A DNA stretch of 64,000 bases from Ardenticatenaceae bacterium (GCA_020634315.1 JACKBV010000022.1:13473-77472), one strand, 5' to 3'; shown: positions 44,536 to 53,061, counted from the first letter of the stretch. Made by a program: numbers and translations. Notes: a model not told the origin generated them from the letters alone.

Positions 44536-45405
44536 TTACTGCATTAACGTTGCTTGTACTTGTGCAGCGACATCAGCCGCACTATCAATGCCTGTCTCTA
44601 GCTCAGTTGTACTGCCATCCGGGTGAATGACAAAGTGCGGCGTCGAAGGCGGATTGGTAATTGACTGCCCAAACTGCCCGGCCAATTCCGTCAGCAATTC
44701 CGGCGTGGCGACGGCAAAGAGCCAGTCGAAGCCTTCATTGTCGGCATAGTCAGCCAGTGTCGCCGCATCAATGTTGGTTTCCACGCTAAGGGCGATGAAA
44801 ACAGCCTGTTCGCTGTCAACCTGACCAATGGCTTCGCGTACATTGGTCAATTGCTGACGACAATTACTGCACCAGGTTGCCATCGTTTCCACAAAAACCG
44901 CTTTGCCAGCAAAATCAGCCAGGGTGAAGGTTTCGCCGGTGCGGGCATTGACCAATGGCAATTTTTGCCAGGCAGCCATGGCGACCATTGTGTCATCCAT
45001 CGCCATATCGTCATGGCTCATGTCGGCATCATCCATGCTCTCTTCGCCTTCATGCATGTCGTCCATGCTGGCGTCGTCCATTGTCTCTTCCGTGTCCGCC
45101 ATGGCCGTGTCGTCGTGGCTCATGTCAGCATCTTCCATGTTCTCTTCGCCTTCATGCATGTCGTCCATGGCCGTGTCATCCATGCTGGCGTCGTCCATGC
45201 TCTCTTCGCCTTCATGCATGTCGTCCATACTGGCGTCATCCATTTTTTCTGTGTCGTCCATAGCCATGTCGTTATCGACCATAGCCGCCGTGTCGCTGGT
45301 GTTGGCAGGTTGGTTAACGGCCGTTGCCGCATCCTCTGTTCCACCACAAGCAGCCAATACAAACAGCATGAATATGCCTATCAACAAGTAGGTACGCTTA
45401 ATCAT
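44536..45405 (-). CDS. thioredoxin-fold lipoprotein with Met/Asp/His-rich linker
   Basis: 289 residues. The lipoprotein signal ends LAACGG, then residues about 40-150 are a repetitive linker of MDDASMDD, MHEGEE and MSHDD units. The C-terminal thioredoxin domain starts near 155 with the redox motif WCSNCRQ. The fold is TlpA/ResA-like. Met/His/Asp clusters are typical of copper or other metal binding, so the protein may join thiol reduction to metal handling. It is adjacent to ccdA, its expected electron donor. The linker DNA has three near-identical units and is likely to vary in length. Confidence 0.9.
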   Translation of the reverse strand: MIKRTYLLIGIFMLFVLAACGGTEDAATAVNQPANTSDTAAMVDNDMAMDDTEKMDDASMDDMHEGEESMDDASMDDTAMDDMHEGEENMEDADMSHDDTAMADTEETMDDASMDDMHEGEESMDDADMSHDDMAMDDTMVAMAAWQKLPLVNARTGETFTLADFAGKAVFVETMATWCSNCRQQLTNVREAIGQVDSEQAVFIALSVETNIDAATLADYADNEGFDWLFAVATPELLTELAGQFGQSITNPPSTPHFVIHPDGSTTELETGIDSAADVAAQVQATLMQ

Positions 45406-45561
45406 TATGAATCTCCTTATCCTAAAATTTGGATTATCTGATGGGAGGCTCGTGCCACCGCTGTCAATAAGCTTACTGAATCTGCACGAGAGTTTTGGAA
45501 GCTAGCTTACATTGTAATAACTTGTAAGAAAGGGGTAAGAGTTTGGTAACGGCCGTTTCCC

Positions 45562-46344
45562 TTACCCCGCTGTCGTGACTGTCACCAAATACGGCCGTTC
45601 CAAGCCATGCGCCTCCAGCAGCGCCGCATCGTGCAGCAGCTCCTGCGTCGCGCCATCAGCCACCACCACGCCCTCATCCATAATCACCGTGCGCGGGAAC
45701 AGCTCATACACCAGCATCATGTCATGTGTGGAAACCAACATCGTCTGCGGCAAATCACGCAGCAAATTGATCAGCGCACGGCGCGAACGGGGATCTAAAC
45801 CGGCCGATGGCTCATCGAGCACCAGGATTTCCGGATCCATAGACAAAACGGTGGCAATCGCCACGCGCTTCTTTTGGCCCAGGCTCAAATGATGCGAAAG
45901 CCGCTGCTCAAACCCGGCCATGCCCACCTGGGCCAATGCCCGCGCCACACGCGCCCGTACATCCGCCTCCGGCAGCCCCATGTGCAAAGGGCCAAAAGCG
46001 ACATCTTCAAACACAGTCGGCGAAAAAAGTTGATCATCCGGGTTTTGAAAGACAATCCCCACCTTGCTGCGAATAAGCGGCAGGTTTTGCTTTTCTACGG
46101 GCAGCCCGCTGACAGCGACAACCCCTTTCCCCTGCAACAACCCATTCAAATGCAGCATCAATGTGCTTTTACCGGCGCCGTTTGGCCCGACCAGCGCCAC
46201 TTTTTCCCCTGGCGCAACTTGCAGCGAAACCCCTTTTAACGCTTCATGTCCATCAGGGTAATGAAACGCCAGGTCTTGCACCAACAATGTTGGCTGGCGG
46301 CCATTGGTCGCCGGTATAGAATCAGTTAGATGTTGAATTGGCAT
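45562..46344 (-). CDS. cbiO: cobalt/nickel ECF transporter ATPase (CbiO/NikO type)
   Basis: 260 residues from the ATG at 46344; a longer frame overlaps the upstream gene. Walker A is GPNGAGKSTLMLH, the Q-loop is VGIVFQNPDDQLFSPTVFEDV, the signature LSLGQKKRVAIA and Walker B ILVLDEPSAGLD. FQNPDDQLF is diagnostic for ECF ATPases. It powers uptake by the CbiM/CbiQ pair encoded just upstream (17 bp). Confidence 0.94.
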   Translation of the reverse strand: MPIQHLTDSIPATNGRQPTLLVQDLAFHYPDGHEALKGVSLQVAPGEKVALVGPNGAGKSTLMLHLNGLLQGKGVVAVSGLPVEKQNLPLIRSKVGIVFQNPDDQLFSPTVFEDVAFGPLHMGLPEADVRARVARALAQVGMAGFEQRLSHHLSLGQKKRVAIATVLSMDPEILVLDEPSAGLDPRSRRALINLLRDLPQTMLVSTHDMMLVYELFPRTVIMDEGVVVADGATQELLHDAALLEAHGLERPYLVTVTTAG

Positions 46345-46361
46345 ACTTTTGTTCCTACGCG

Positions 46362-47159
46362 CTATAGAAAGGTGTGCCCACCCACTTGAATGAGCAGCAG
46401 CAGGGTAACGGCCGTTGCCCCCACCCACCAATCGCGCGACGTCATTTCATGCGTCGTCATCGTCAACAATTCACCGCGATACCCACGCGCTAACATCGCA
46501 TTGTACACACGGTCACTCCGCTCCAAACTGCGCAGCAACAGCTGCCCAATCATGCTGCCCGCCACCTGTGCCCGCCACCAAATCGAGCCGCCGCCTTTGC
46601 CCGCAAGGGATCGCGCACTGCGTGATTCACGCGCACGCAGCAACCGCAGCGCTTCATCCGCCAAAACAAACAAATAGCGATACATGAAGCTGATAATGGC
46701 AATGAGAACACGCGGCACATGCAAATGGCGCAGCGCATGCAGCAAATCAGGAAACGGCGTCGTCGCCGTTAAGCCAATTGCCGCCAGCACAGAAAGCCAA
46801 CTGCGCACCATAATGCTGATAAACCGAATCAAGCCAGCATCACTCATTGACAAGGCGTGCTGCCCAACATGAAAGGTCAGAATCGTCGTCCCCGGCAGCG
46901 TAAAAGGAATCGTTATCGCGGCCAGCAAAAAGGGCAAAACAATCAAGGAGCGTTTGACGAGAAAGCCCATCGACAAATTGGCCGCACGCGCAGCCAACCA
47001 GATCAACAAGCCCATCAGCGCATAGGCCAACCAGACCCCGTCCGGCAGCAGTGCATTCGACAAAATGAAGAGCACCACCACCACCACTTTTACGCGCGGA
47101 TCAAGCCGGTGAACGGCCGTTGTCTGTTCGTGGTAATGATCAAAAACATTAATATGCAT
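46362..47159 (-). CDS. cbiQ: cobalt/nickel ECF transporter T component (CbiQ/NikQ)
   Basis: 265 residues, about five membrane helices. Two Ala-Arg-Gly coupling motifs characteristic of T components are visible as RARESRS and LARGYRGE. It couples the ATPase to the substrate-binding CbiM. It lies between cbiM and cbiO with gaps of 14 and 17 bp, a typical operon. Confidence 0.93.
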   Translation of the reverse strand: MHINVFDHYHEQTTAVHRLDPRVKVVVVVLFILSNALLPDGVWLAYALMGLLIWLAARAANLSMGFLVKRSLIVLPFLLAAITIPFTLPGTTILTFHVGQHALSMSDAGLIRFISIMVRSWLSVLAAIGLTATTPFPDLLHALRHLHVPRVLIAIISFMYRYLFVLADEALRLLRARESRSARSLAGKGGGSIWWRAQVAGSMIGQLLLRSLERSDRVYNAMLARGYRGELLTMTTHEMTSRDWWVGATAVTLLLLIQVGGHTFL

Positions 47160-47173
47160 CGGCTAAATTCAAC

Positions 47174-48124
47174 CTATGCGTGGCGTCGCGTGCGCAGCAG
47201 GCGCACCACACCAATCGTCAACCCGGCAACAATCAACGCACCAACGATCCCAGCAATAATCGTTGACAACGCCGTCTCCCCAAAAAAGGGAATTGTATAA
47301 TCTGGCAAAAGCTGATAAGGCGCATCCAAAGCCGTGTGGATAAATCCATTTTCCTCAGCGACCCATTCCAGACCATCTGGGAAGCTAGAGGCCAGCGGAG
47401 AAAGCAGCAGCACCAACAGCGTCACAATGACGCCGCCAACAATCCAACCTTTTCCACCAGCTTCCGCACTTTCAGCCAATAACGTGGGGCGCGTGCGCAT
47501 AATGAAACTCAACGCCGCCACGGTAATCAACGCCTCGCCAACCCCAATCAGGGCGTGAATGCCCAACATGGCGGGCACAGCAAGGCGAAAACTCGACGTA
47601 CCACTAAACCCCAAGCCCAACGCCACAAATAACGCCGCGGCCATCACCGACAACCAGGCAAACGCAGCAACCGCAATCAACCGTGTTCGCCAGGCACGTG
47701 CCACCACCAGCCGATAAAGGCCATACGTCACCAGCGCAGGAATGACGCCCATCGCCAAAATATTAGCCCCCATAACGAGCAGTCCGCCGTCTTGGAAGAG
47801 CAACCCTTGCAGCGAAATAACGGCCGTCATCACCAAAATGCCCAACCAGGGGCCGAGCACAATCGCCGCCAGCGAAGCCCCAACCAAATGTCCCGATGTT
47901 CCCCCCGCCACCGGAAAATTGATCATCTGTCCGGCAAAGATAAACGCCGCCATCACCCCAGCCAATGGCACCAACCGTTCGTCAAACGTTTCGCGTGCAT
48001 TGCGCACCGCCAAACCAACGGCCAACAAAGCCAATGCCCAACAGAAAATGGCAATTCCTGGGCTAAGAAATCCATCAGGCACATGCAGCCACAACACATC
48101 AGCAAAAATTGGGTTCATAAACAT
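47174..48124 (-). CDS. cbiM: CbiM-type substrate component fused to a PDGLE/CbiN-like domain
   Basis: 316 residues. The N-terminal CbiM domain starts LHVPDGFLSPG, then several helices with AGQMINFPVAGGTSGHL. The C-terminal part has FPDGLEWVAEENGF, the PDGLE domain that replaces CbiN. Cobalt or nickel is the expected ion. The metal-binding His normally sits at residue 2; here 13 residues (MFMNPIFADVLWL) precede it, so the N-terminal amine cannot ligate metal unless the leader is cut or a later start is used. It is the first gene of the operon. Confidence 0.92.
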   Translation of the reverse strand: MFMNPIFADVLWLHVPDGFLSPGIAIFCWALALLAVGLAVRNARETFDERLVPLAGVMAAFIFAGQMINFPVAGGTSGHLVGASLAAIVLGPWLGILVMTAVISLQGLLFQDGGLLVMGANILAMGVIPALVTYGLYRLVVARAWRTRLIAVAAFAWLSVMAAALFVALGLGFSGTSSFRLAVPAMLGIHALIGVGEALITVAALSFIMRTRPTLLAESAEAGGKGWIVGGVIVTLLVLLLSPLASSFPDGLEWVAEENGFIHTALDAPYQLLPDYTIPFFGETALSTIIAGIVGALIVAGLTIGVVRLLRTRRHA

Positions 48125-48282
48125 CGTTAACCTCCAAACAAAAAGCGCGACGATTTGGGGGTCATTTGATTAGGAGCATCTCCTGACCTTCAAATTTCCG
48201 CAACTCATGATCCCTGGCGGGCATATGCCCGTATTTTTCCCCAACAAAGCGGCATTGGACGGTGAATTGATTCGCGTCCGCG

Positions 48283-48711
48283 CTACTGTTGGCAATTGGC
48301 ACATATTCCAAACAGAGATATGTGTTCTAAATCAGCGACAAACTCATATTCGCTAAAAAGATATTGCCCCACATCACGTAAAATCTGGGCGTCGGCGTCG
48401 AGCACATGCCCACATTGGCGACAGACTAAATGCATATGCATCCCATGATGCACCGTCGCGAAGACCTCTTTGTCGCCCCCTAAATCAATGCGGCTCACCA
48501 GCCCTTCTTCCACCAACATATCCAGCGTGCGGTACACTGTGGCAATGTTGACAGCGCTGGTATGCACCTGCACCCGTTTATGAATCTCTTCTGCCGTCAG
48601 GTGATCATCCTCATCCACATCGGCTAACGCCCGAATGATTAATTCACGCTGCGGTGTAATGCGAAATTGTTTTCCACGTAATGTTTCAATAATTTGGTCA
48701 ATATCATTCAT
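48283..48711 (-). CDS. Fur-family metalloregulator (first copy)
   Basis: 142 residues from the ATG at 48711; an upstream TTG at 48741 would add ten. The winged helix has RITPQRELIIRAL and NIATVYRTLDMLVEEG. The metal-binding half has HHGMHMHLVCRQCGHV and a final GICANCQ, both Cys-x2-Cys pairs of the structural zinc site. It lies 158 bp before cbiM on the same strand, so it may sense Ni or Co (Nur-like), or Zn/Fe. The upstream TTGCGAATAATTGCAA (48726-48741) is a candidate autoregulatory site. Confidence 0.93.
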   Translation of the reverse strand: MNDIDQIIETLRGKQFRITPQRELIIRALADVDEDDHLTAEEIHKRVQVHTSAVNIATVYRTLDMLVEEGLVSRIDLGGDKEVFATVHHGMHMHLVCRQCGHVLDADAQILRDVGQYLFSEYEFVADLEHISLFGICANCQQ

Positions 48712-48725
48712 GCGATTTTTCGTAA

Positions 48726-48741
48726 TTGCGAATAATTGCAA
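48726..48741. promoter_or_regulatory. candidate operator upstream of the first Fur-family gene
   Basis: TTGCGAATAATTGCAA is a near-palindrome 15 bp before the start. CTACAT (48742-48747) and ATGTAG (48765-48770) form another inverted pair around a TATAAT on the minus strand. It could be self-repression. No known box is matched, so confidence is low. Confidence 0.35.
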
Positions 48742-48935
48742 CTACATTCATTATACACAAATACATGTAGAAGCATACTGATAAAAGGTGAGAAGATGGT
48801 GAAACGATCAGGCTTTGTTAATGTTTTGTTCTGATTTTTCGCAATAACGCCATTTTTCGCCCAGATTTTGCCCAACCAAAGTACGGTTGCCCCACCGCAC
48901 GGCAGGTCGTAAAATGAAGCTATCTTAAGTATGGT

Positions 48936-49358
48936 ATGGATATGATGACTCCTGAAGAACTATTGCAAGATTTTGCCGTCCTGGAAACCTGGGATGATCG
49001 CTATGGATATTTGATTGATTTGGGGCGAGCATTGCCCCCAATGGCTGAAGCGGATAAATCAGAGGAAACGCGCATTGAAGGGTGTATGAGCGGCGTTTGG
49101 ATCAAGATTGAACAAACGGATGACACACCTGCCCGTCTGCGCTTTACAGGCGACAGCGACGCGGCGATTGTCAAGGGGCTTGTGGCGATTGTGCTGAGTT
49201 TGTGCAACGGCCGTTCCCCCCAAGACATCCTCGACCTCGACATTCGAGACTTCTTCACCCAGCTGCACCTGGAAAACCACCTCAGCCCGACTCGCAAAAA
49301 TGGCCTGAACGCAATGGTCAACACCATTAAAGCGCATGCAGCCAGCCTGATCGCTTAA
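48936..49358 (+). CDS. sufE: SufE-family sulfur acceptor
   Basis: 140 residues; a start two codons later at 48942 is equally possible. EGCMSGVWIKIE holds the active-site Cys of SufE/CsdE, and RKNGLNAMVNTI is the C-terminal signature. SufE takes persulfide sulfur from SufS and enhances Fe-S assembly. No sufBCDS is in the window, so this is an unlinked copy. TAAAAT lies upstream at 48909-48914; there is no ribosome site. Confidence 0.92.
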   Translation: MDMMTPEELLQDFAVLETWDDRYGYLIDLGRALPPMAEADKSEETRIEGCMSGVWIKIEQTDDTPARLRFTGDSDAAIVKGLVAIVLSLCNGRSPQDILDLDIRDFFTQLHLENHLSPTRKNGLNAMVNTIKAHAASLIA

Positions 49359-49501
49359 TTTTCCACCCCAATCTTTCGCAAAAGAATCTCACGCAGAGGC
49401 GTAGAGACGCAGAGATAAAAACTGCGCCTCTCTGTCTCTGCGCGAGAAAAGCCTCTTTCCTGTTGAAGCAACCCAGGGCAATGCAATTTGTTTAACTGGG
49501 G
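49359..49501. repeat. short-period CAGAGGCG tract
   Basis: CACGCAGAGGCGTAGAGACGCAGAG is followed by a complementary CTGCGCCTCTCTGTCTCTGCG, forming an imperfect hairpin of a low-complexity repeat type common in intergenic DNA of several phyla. It could act as the sufE terminator. Confidence 0.6.
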
Positions 49502-49550
49502 TTGACAGCATTTGGACGCGCGATAGAATTGGTACAAAGTATCATGATAC
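49502..49550 (+). promoter_or_regulatory. promoter and palindromic operator of the metal-binding lipoprotein gene
   Basis: TTGACA at 49502-49507, 16 bp, TAGAAT at 49524-49529. GTATCATGATAC at 49539-49550 is a perfect 12-bp palindrome over the expected transcription start, a good place for a repressor. It does not match the classic Fur box well, so a different metalloregulator or a variant box is possible. Confidence 0.7.
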
Positions 49551-49579
49551 AAAATACCACAAACAAGGGAACACGAAGA

Positions 49580-50608
49580 ATGAATCAGATATATCGCTTG
49601 CTATTAATCATTGGCTTTATGACCGGCCTAATCATAACAACAGGCTGCACCAGCGATGCCGCCAACAAACCAGGGACAGATCAGGACGCCGACACGAGCA
49701 TCTTAACCATTCCCGATCTCACCGCCGTTGCCCAAAACGGGGCAAAACTGCAAGTTGTAGCGACGACCAGCATCATCGGCGATGTTGTTGCCAACGTTGG
49801 CGGCGACGCCATTGAGTTGACTGTGCTCATGGCTCCCGGCCAGGACCCACACAGTTATCAACCAGGCGCGGCCGAATTAACGGCCGTTGCCCGTGCCAAC
49901 GTCATTTTCGTCAACGGCTGGAACCTGGAAGAAGGGCTGCTAGATGACCTGGAAGCCATCGGCGAAAACACCCCCATCATCCCCATTTCCGCCAATATCA
50001 CCCCCCTCACCCTCAATGCAGATGAGGAAGGAGACCATGATGACGAAGCAGATCACGATCACACCGGCGCCGACCCACACGTTTGGTTTTCCATTCAAAA
50101 CGTTGAGCAATGGACGAAAAACGTCAGCGATGTCCTCAGCACCCTCGATCCGGACAATGCCACTATCTATGCGAACAATGCCGCACAATACCTGACTGCA
50201 TTAGCCGAACTAGAGCAATACACCAACAGCCAATTGGCAGCCATTCCCGCAGAGCAGCGCGTTTTGGTCACCAACCATGACGCGCTTGGCTACTTTGCCC
50301 ACGACTACGATTTCACTGTACTCGGCACAGTTATTCCCGGCCGCAGCACATTGGCCGAACCCGCTGCCGCCGACCTGACCGCGCTCATCAGTGTGATGCA
50401 AGCCAAAAATGTCTGCACCATCTTCACGGAAAGCAGCGTCAGCGACACACTGGCTAATACGGTTGCCACCGAACTCGACACCTGTGATACAGTCCAAGTG
50501 CTGCCCCTTTACACCGGCGCTCTTGGTTCGGCAGGCAGTGGCGCAGACACCTATATCGACATGTTCCGCAGCAATGTGGACACCATCGTCACCGGGTTGG
50601 TACGTTAG
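49580..50608 (+). CDS. metal ABC transporter substrate-binding lipoprotein (ZnuA/MntA type)
   Basis: 342 residues from the ATG at 49580; the signal ends IITTGC. The cluster A-I fold shows VVATTSIIGDVVANVGGD, the ligand segment DPHSYQP, and the later TNHDALGYFAHDYDF and FTESSVS. A His/Asp-rich loop (DHDDEADHDHTGADPHVWF) is typical of zinc-binding ZnuA. It captures Zn or Mn outside the membrane and delivers to the ATPase/permease encoded downstream. Confidence 0.93.
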   Translation: MNQIYRLLLIIGFMTGLIITTGCTSDAANKPGTDQDADTSILTIPDLTAVAQNGAKLQVVATTSIIGDVVANVGGDAIELTVLMAPGQDPHSYQPGAAELTAVARANVIFVNGWNLEEGLLDDLEAIGENTPIIPISANITPLTLNADEEGDHDDEADHDHTGADPHVWFSIQNVEQWTKNVSDVLSTLDPDNATIYANNAAQYLTALAELEQYTNSQLAAIPAEQRVLVTNHDALGYFAHDYDFTVLGTVIPGRSTLAEPAAADLTALISVMQAKNVCTIFTESSVSDTLANTVATELDTCDTVQVLPLYTGALGSAGSGADTYIDMFRSNVDTIVTGLVR

Positions 50609-50677
50609 TGTCGATACGCAGCAATCCATAATGGGTAATCTGAACATCGGACGGCCGATTATGGACTGCAAGTTACA

Positions 50678-50721
50678 GCGATAGGGCGATAGCCAACACC
50701 AAAAAGCTATCGCCCTATCGC
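50678..50721. terminator. 16-bp perfect hairpin between binding-protein and ATPase genes
   Basis: GCGATAGGGCGATAGC (50678-50693) pairs with GCTATCGCCCTATCGC (50706-50721). It lies 70 bp after the stop and just before the Fur-box-like site. Without a T-run, it is more likely an mRNA end or attenuator than a strong terminator. Confidence 0.65.
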
Positions 50722-50724
50722 GCA

Positions 50725-50743
50725 GATAATGATATAAATTATC
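50725..50743 (+). promoter_or_regulatory. Fur-box-like operator overlapping a leaderless-type promoter
   Basis: GATAATGATATAAATTATC matches the classic 19-bp Fur box at 16 positions, and its outer GATAAT/ATTATC are perfectly inverted. It ends 3 bp before the ATPase start. TATAAA at 50733-50738 inside it is at -10 spacing for transcription starting at or near the ATG. Binding would block polymerase. A Fur-family gene closes the same operon. Confidence 0.75.
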
Positions 50744-50746
50744 AAT

Positions 50747-51601
50747 ATGGCTGAACTCGTTAGACAAATCACACAGCGGGGCATCGTCCATTCACCGGGC
50801 AAACCCACGCTGGAACTTCAATCCGTTTCGGTAGCTTATGCTGCCGGGACAAATGGCATTACCACCACCCGAGGTGAACAATACGCTCTGCATAATGTCA
50901 CTTTTCAGGTGGAACGTGGTGAACGCATCGCTATCGTTGGCCCCAATGGGGCAGGCAAAAGCACGCTGTTCAAACTGATCGTGGGCACGCTGCGCCCTGG
51001 GCAGGGAGAAGTGAACATTTTTGGGCACGATCCCAACGGACATATCTGCATCGCTTACGTGCCGCAGCGCAGTCAAATCGACTGGTCTTTTCCCGTCACC
51101 GTGGAAGACGTGGTGATGATGGGGCGCGTCGGGCGCATTGGATTTTTCCGCTGGCCGCGCCGCAACGATTGGACATTGGTGCATCAGGCCTTGGCACGTG
51201 TCAACGCTGCCCACCTGGCAAAAAAGCAGATTGGCGAGCTTTCCGGCGGGCAGCAGCAGCGCGTGTTCATCGCACGCGCTCTGGCACAAGAAGCGGAGCT
51301 GCTGCTGTTGGACGAACCGCTCACTGGCCTGGATGTGCCCAGCCAGGAAGCAATTTTTACGGTGCTGGATGGGCTGCGCCCGGATGGCGTCACGGTTTTG
51401 GTTGCCACGCACGATTTAAATCTGGCGGCCGAGCGTTTTGACCGGGTGATGTTGTTGAATCGGCAGGTGGTGGGGTTTGGCCCGGCAACGGCCGTTCTCT
51501 CGCCCGACAACTTACTGCTCGCCTACGGCGGGCATATGCACCGCCTCCACGACGGCGAACTCCTGCTCACCGATACATGTTGCACAGGGCACGAAGGGTA
51601 A
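50747..51601 (+). CDS. metal ABC transporter ATPase (ZnuC/MntB type)
   Basis: 284 residues. An unusual 45-residue N-terminal segment precedes the beta-strand to Walker A GPNGAGKSTLFKLIVG. The VPQRSQIDWSFPVTVEDVVMMGR Q-loop is diagnostic for Zn/Mn/Fe ATPases of the A-I cluster. The signature is LSGGQQQRVFIARAL and Walker B LLLLDEPLTGLD. No ribosome site precedes the ATG and the operator ends 3 bp away, suggesting a leaderless transcript. It works with the permease 12 bp downstream. Confidence 0.93.
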   Translation: MAELVRQITQRGIVHSPGKPTLELQSVSVAYAAGTNGITTTRGEQYALHNVTFQVERGERIAIVGPNGAGKSTLFKLIVGTLRPGQGEVNIFGHDPNGHICIAYVPQRSQIDWSFPVTVEDVVMMGRVGRIGFFRWPRRNDWTLVHQALARVNAAHLAKKQIGELSGGQQQRVFIARALAQEAELLLLDEPLTGLDVPSQEAIFTVLDGLRPDGVTVLVATHDLNLAAERFDRVMLLNRQVVGFGPATAVLSPDNLLLAYGGHMHRLHDGELLLTDTCCTGHEG

Positions 51602-51613
51602 TCAACAATCACC

Positions 51614-52444
51614 ATGTCTTGGTTTACTGATCCACTCCAATTTGATTTTATTGTACGTGCGCTGCTGGCGGCAACGGCCGTTGGCATCGTCTGTTCCATT
51701 CTTGGCGCATACGTCGTTCTGCGCGGCATGGCCTTTTTTGGCGATGCGCTGGCGCACACGATTTTGCCCGGCGTCGTTGGTGCTTATTTGCTCGGCTGGC
51801 CGTTAGCCTTGGGAGCCTTGCTCATGGGCATCCTCACCGCTCTCGGCATCGGCGCACTCACCGAACGCAGCAGCCTCAAAGAAGACACCGCCATCGGCGT
51901 TCTCTTTGCCGGGCTGTTTGCGCTTGGTGTTGCCATGCTTTCCGCCAGCGGCAACTACACAGTTGACCTGGCTCACTTCCTTTTTGGCAATTTACTTGGC
52001 GTCACAAGCAGCGATTTGTGGACAATTGCCATTTTAGGCAGCATTGTCCTCCTCACCGTCTTTTTCTTCTACAAAGAATTCCTCGTCATCTCGTTTGATC
52101 CGGTGCTGGCAACAACATTGCGCTTGCCAGCCACCTTTTTGCGCTACTTGCTGCTCATTCTCATTGCCATCACCATCGTTGTCGCATTACAAGTCGTGGG
52201 CATTGCGCTCATGCTTGCCATGTTTGTCACCCCGGCGGCAACCGCTTCCATCCTCACACGCCGTCTGCCCACATTGATGGGCATCGCCGCTGTTATTGGC
52301 GCGTTTTCCGGCGTGGCCGGCCTCTACACCTCTTACTATCTCAATATTGCCTCTGGCCCGGCCGTGGTGTTGGTTGCCAGCCTCATTTTTGTGCTCGTTT
52401 TCCTGTTTGCACCCGAACGTGGCTACATCTGGCAAAAACTGTAA
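51614..52444 (+). CDS. metal ABC transporter permease (ZnuB/MntC type)
   Basis: 276 residues with eight or nine membrane helices. It starts at DPLQFDFIVRALLAATAVG and has LRGMAFFGDALAHTILPGVVGAYL, the family's conserved coupling helix. QVVGIALMLAMFVTPAATA near the C-terminal third is also typical. It forms the channel for Zn or Mn import with the ATPase encoded 12 bp upstream and is followed by the second Fur-family regulator 39 bp on. Confidence 0.94.
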   Translation: MSWFTDPLQFDFIVRALLAATAVGIVCSILGAYVVLRGMAFFGDALAHTILPGVVGAYLLGWPLALGALLMGILTALGIGALTERSSLKEDTAIGVLFAGLFALGVAMLSASGNYTVDLAHFLFGNLLGVTSSDLWTIAILGSIVLLTVFFFYKEFLVISFDPVLATTLRLPATFLRYLLLILIAITIVVALQVVGIALMLAMFVTPAATASILTRRLPTLMGIAAVIGAFSGVAGLYTSYYLNIASGPAVVLVASLIFVLVFLFAPERGYIWQKL

Positions 52445-52483
52445 GAATTCAGTTCAGCTTAAACTGATTCAGGCAAGGTTCTT

Positions 52484-52912
52484 ATGAGCGATCAACTTCT
52501 CTCTTTAAGCAAAACGTTAACGGACAATGGACATCGACTGACAACTGCACGTCAGGTCATCCTGGAAACGCTGGTGACATGTGGTGGTCATCTCAGCGCC
52601 GATGATTTGGCGGCAAAAGTGCGTGATGCCGCGCCGCGCGTCGGCCGTATGACCGTTTACCGCACACTCGATTTGCTTTGCGAATTAGGGATGATTCGCC
52701 CCATTTACCAGGGCACAGGGGCAGCGCATTACATCTTGATGGACGAGGGCAGCCATCATCACCTCATCTGTAATCGCTGCGGTCTGGTCATCGAATTCGA
52801 CGAATGCATGAGCAGCGAAGTGGGGCAGGCACTCAGCCAGCGCTTCAATTTCAAAATCCAAAGCCATCTGCTTGAATTTCACGGCCTTTGCGACCATTGT
52901 CAAAAGCTGTAG
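52484..52912 (+). CDS. Fur-family metalloregulator (second copy, Zur/Mur-like)
   Basis: 142 residues. HRLTTARQVILETL and GRMTVYRTLDLLCELG form the winged helix. The sensor half has GSHHHLICNRCG and a final GLCDHCQK with both Cys-x2-Cys pairs. It is the last gene of the Zn/Mn importer operon, so feedback on the Fur-box-like site is likely. The metal, Zn or Mn, cannot be told. The protein is distinct from the first Fur-family copy. Confidence 0.93.
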   Translation: MSDQLLSLSKTLTDNGHRLTTARQVILETLVTCGGHLSADDLAAKVRDAAPRVGRMTVYRTLDLLCELGMIRPIYQGTGAAHYILMDEGSHHHLICNRCGLVIEFDECMSSEVGQALSQRFNFKIQSHLLEFHGLCDHCQKL

Positions 52913-52916
52913 CACT

Positions 52917-52951
52917 GGAAACTCGGTTTCTTTCTGGAAACCGAGTTTTTC
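52917..52951 (+). terminator. intrinsic terminator of the metal-importer operon
   Basis: GAAACTCGGTTTC pairs with GAAACCGAGTTTTT around TTTCTG. A long stem and T-run follow the regulator stop directly. Confidence 0.92.
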
Positions 52952-53061
52952 GTTAGTGATTTTTGTCACCTCTGCGCGATTGCCGCATCTAATGAGGTGG
53001 ACGGGCAGAAAAGCAAAAACATGATAGACCCCGTCACGATGATTGCGGAGGATTTATACAG

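Noticed and set aside
44851..45441. His/Val-rich plus-strand frame opposite the thioredoxin lipoprotein linker
   Set aside because: The repeats arise from the Met/Asp-rich linker read backwards. No ribosome site.
48125..48282. Possible cobalamin or NiCo riboswitch before cbiM
   Set aside because: No B12 box or NiCo-type motif could be found by eye; only two small hairpins are present.
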